A stretch of 5,856 bases of DNA, taken from the NCBI GenBank assembly GCA_947494865.1, contig CANMAT010000286.1:1-5856 (forward strand), written 5' to 3'. Shown here piece after piece: positions 5,253 to 5,856 of this stretch. The translations under genes were made by a program, and so were the position numbers. The notes under the pieces are model-generated. The model searched no databases, was not told where the DNA came from, and saw only the letters and a list, made by a program, of their open reading frames with translations. The DNA comes from Deltaproteobacteria bacterium. GTDB lineage: Bacteria; Myxococcota_A; Polyangia; Polyangiales; Ga0077539. Numbering within the stretch: position 1 is the first letter of the stretch; every line of letters starts with the position of its first letter.

Positions 5253-5856
5253 TCAGTTGCCGAACACCTGCACGCCGTACTCGCCCTGGCCCGTGTACAT
5301 GGTGACCTCGAGGCGATACTGCCCGGCCACCGTGGGGCACAGCGGGCGCTGCAGGCCGATTACCGGAAAGTTGTCGGTGGCGATGTCTTGATCGGCCTGG
5401 GTGTTGGCCGGATCGAAGAGCGCGAGGTCGAGGTCGGTCACTCCGACGCCGCCCACACCGATGATCTTGTAACAGTGGCCCGCTTGCAGGGGCACCGAGT
5501 AGTTCTGCTTGGCGCTCGTGGCGAGGGTGCCGCGCGCGACGGGCATCACGGGGTTCATGCCCGCGGCGAACTGCTGCTGGCGCATCTGGAGCTGCGAGGT
5601 GATGAAGTCACCCCCGGGGGCCGTGGGCTGCATGGGCTGCATGGGGGCCATGCCGTTCTGCGCGACGCCCGGCTGCTGCATGGGGGGCTGCTGCATGGGG
5701 GGCTGCGCCATGGGGGGCTGCTGCACCACGGGGGCCTGCACGGCGGGCTGCTCCGGGGGCTTGTTGGCGTTGTTGTCGTTGTTGCTGTTGTTGTTGCGAC
5801 GGCCGCAGTTGTAGGTCGCGAGCATGCTCGCGATCGCGGCGCCACGCAGGATCCAC
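5253..5856 (-). CDS. Probable exported protein: Asn/Gln/Pro/Met-rich linker plus C-terminal beta-sandwich-like domain (5' end uncertain)
   Basis: I do not recognise this gene by name. The minus-strand frame ends at TGA (5253-5255) and remains open to the right edge. The first in-window ATG (5825) has no ribosome site, while the codons before it read WILRGAAIASMLATYNCG. That looks like the hydrophobic end of a signal peptide, so the true start is probably just outside. From the 5825 Met, residues 11-22 are an Asn tract. Residues 23-70 are Pro/Gln/Met-rich with QPPM/QQPPM repeats, resembling a flexible linker. Residues 98-190 form a compact domain: two cysteines (118, 163) in GHCYKIIG and RPLCPTVAG, DLDLALFDP (131-139), GQYRLEV (168-174) and GEYGVQVFG (181-189). 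The pattern recalls PPC-type carbohydrate or protein-binding beta-sandwiches of secreted bacterial proteins. Cys7 could carry a lipid, but the preceding ATYN is not a normal lipobox. The gene converges on the secG terminator and is not part of the glycolytic operon. Confidence 0.75.
   Translation of the reverse strand, partial: WILRGAAIASMLATYNCGRRNNNSNNDNNANKPPEQPAVQAPVVQQPPMAQPPMQQPPMQQPGVAQNGMAPMQPMQPTAPGGDFITSQLQMRQQQFAAGMNPVMPVARGTLATSAKQNYSVPLQAGHCYKIIGVGGVGVTDLDLALFDPANTQADQDIATDNFPVIGLQRPLCPTVAGQYRLEVTMYTGQGEYGVQVFGN
5673..5732 (-). repeat. Four-copy 15-bp tandem repeat encoding Pro-Gln-Met repeats
   Basis: On the + strand the unit CTGCTGCATGGGGGG is perfect at 5673-5687 and 5688-5702, changed at two bases at 5703-5717 (CTGCGCC in place of CTGCTGC) and degenerate at 5718-5732. 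Each unit encodes five residues (QQPPM or AQPPM type), so gain or loss of a copy keeps the frame. Each of the first three copies has a run of six G on the + strand. Confidence 0.85.
5763..5795 (-). repeat. AAC-rich trinucleotide tract encoding poly-Asn
   Basis: On the coding (minus) strand, AAC codons recur, interrupted by AGC, GAC and GCC, and encode residues 11-21 of the right-hand protein (NNNSNNDNNAN). Composition is visibly lower in GC than the surroundings. It probably forms a disordered spacer just after the presumed signal peptide. Confidence 0.7.

Noticed and set aside
5509..5814. Plus-strand open frame with Cys/Gly/Met repeats and a Leu-rich end, opposite the right-hand gene
   Set aside because: The repeats are the complement of the Pro-Gln-Met repeat and Asn tract on the minus strand, which has a coherent C-terminal domain. 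No ribosome site was seen.

Overview
The window is very GC-rich, uses G/C-ending codons almost throughout, and carries a tight glycolytic operon with one uncharacterised surface-type gene on each side. The Cys-rich modules and Asp/Pro/Ala linker of the left gene, the Ala/Pro-tailed SecG and the Pro/Gln/Met-rich protein on the right suggest a myxobacterium-like organism (Myxococcota, probably the Polyangia side). That placement is inferred from style, not from a database match.

Left (1-1572, +): the 3' part of a gene running in from outside the window. Its product has a DVP/DAP-rich linker, a segment with 24 cysteines, then seven regularly spaced Trp repeats that probably form a beta-propeller. 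It is likely exported and surface-associated. A 107-bp gap (1573-1679) follows. It holds a plausible sigma70-type promoter overlapping a hairpin, then a strong Shine-Dalgarno.

Centre (1680-5125, +): gap (glyceraldehyde-3-phosphate dehydrogenase), pgk (phosphoglycerate kinase), tpiA (triosephosphate isomerase) and secG (Sec translocon subunit). gap and pgk are 1 nt apart, pgk and tpiA overlap by 4 nt (GTGA), and tpiA and secG are 20 nt apart, so one polycistronic message is expected. The three enzymes catalyse linked steps: TpiA interconverts the triose phosphates, Gap makes 1,3-bisphosphoglycerate, and Pgk recovers ATP from it. All key catalytic motifs are intact. SecG has the normal two-helix core plus a 69-residue Ala/Pro/acidic tail.

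Right (5126-5856): the operon ends at an unusually long, nearly continuous hairpin of about 26 bp (5139-5198) with a GAGA tetraloop and a T run. It lies between secG and a convergent minus-strand gene (5253 to the right edge). That gene encodes a probable exported protein with an Asn tract, Pro-Gln-Met repeats built on a 15-bp tandem repeat, and a C-terminal beta-sandwich-like domain.

I found no RNA gene, insertion sequence, CRISPR array, phage gene or clear defence system. The core is ordinary housekeeping. The points of interest are the two flanking proteins, the terminator hairpin, the SecG tail and local codon and repeat anomalies.
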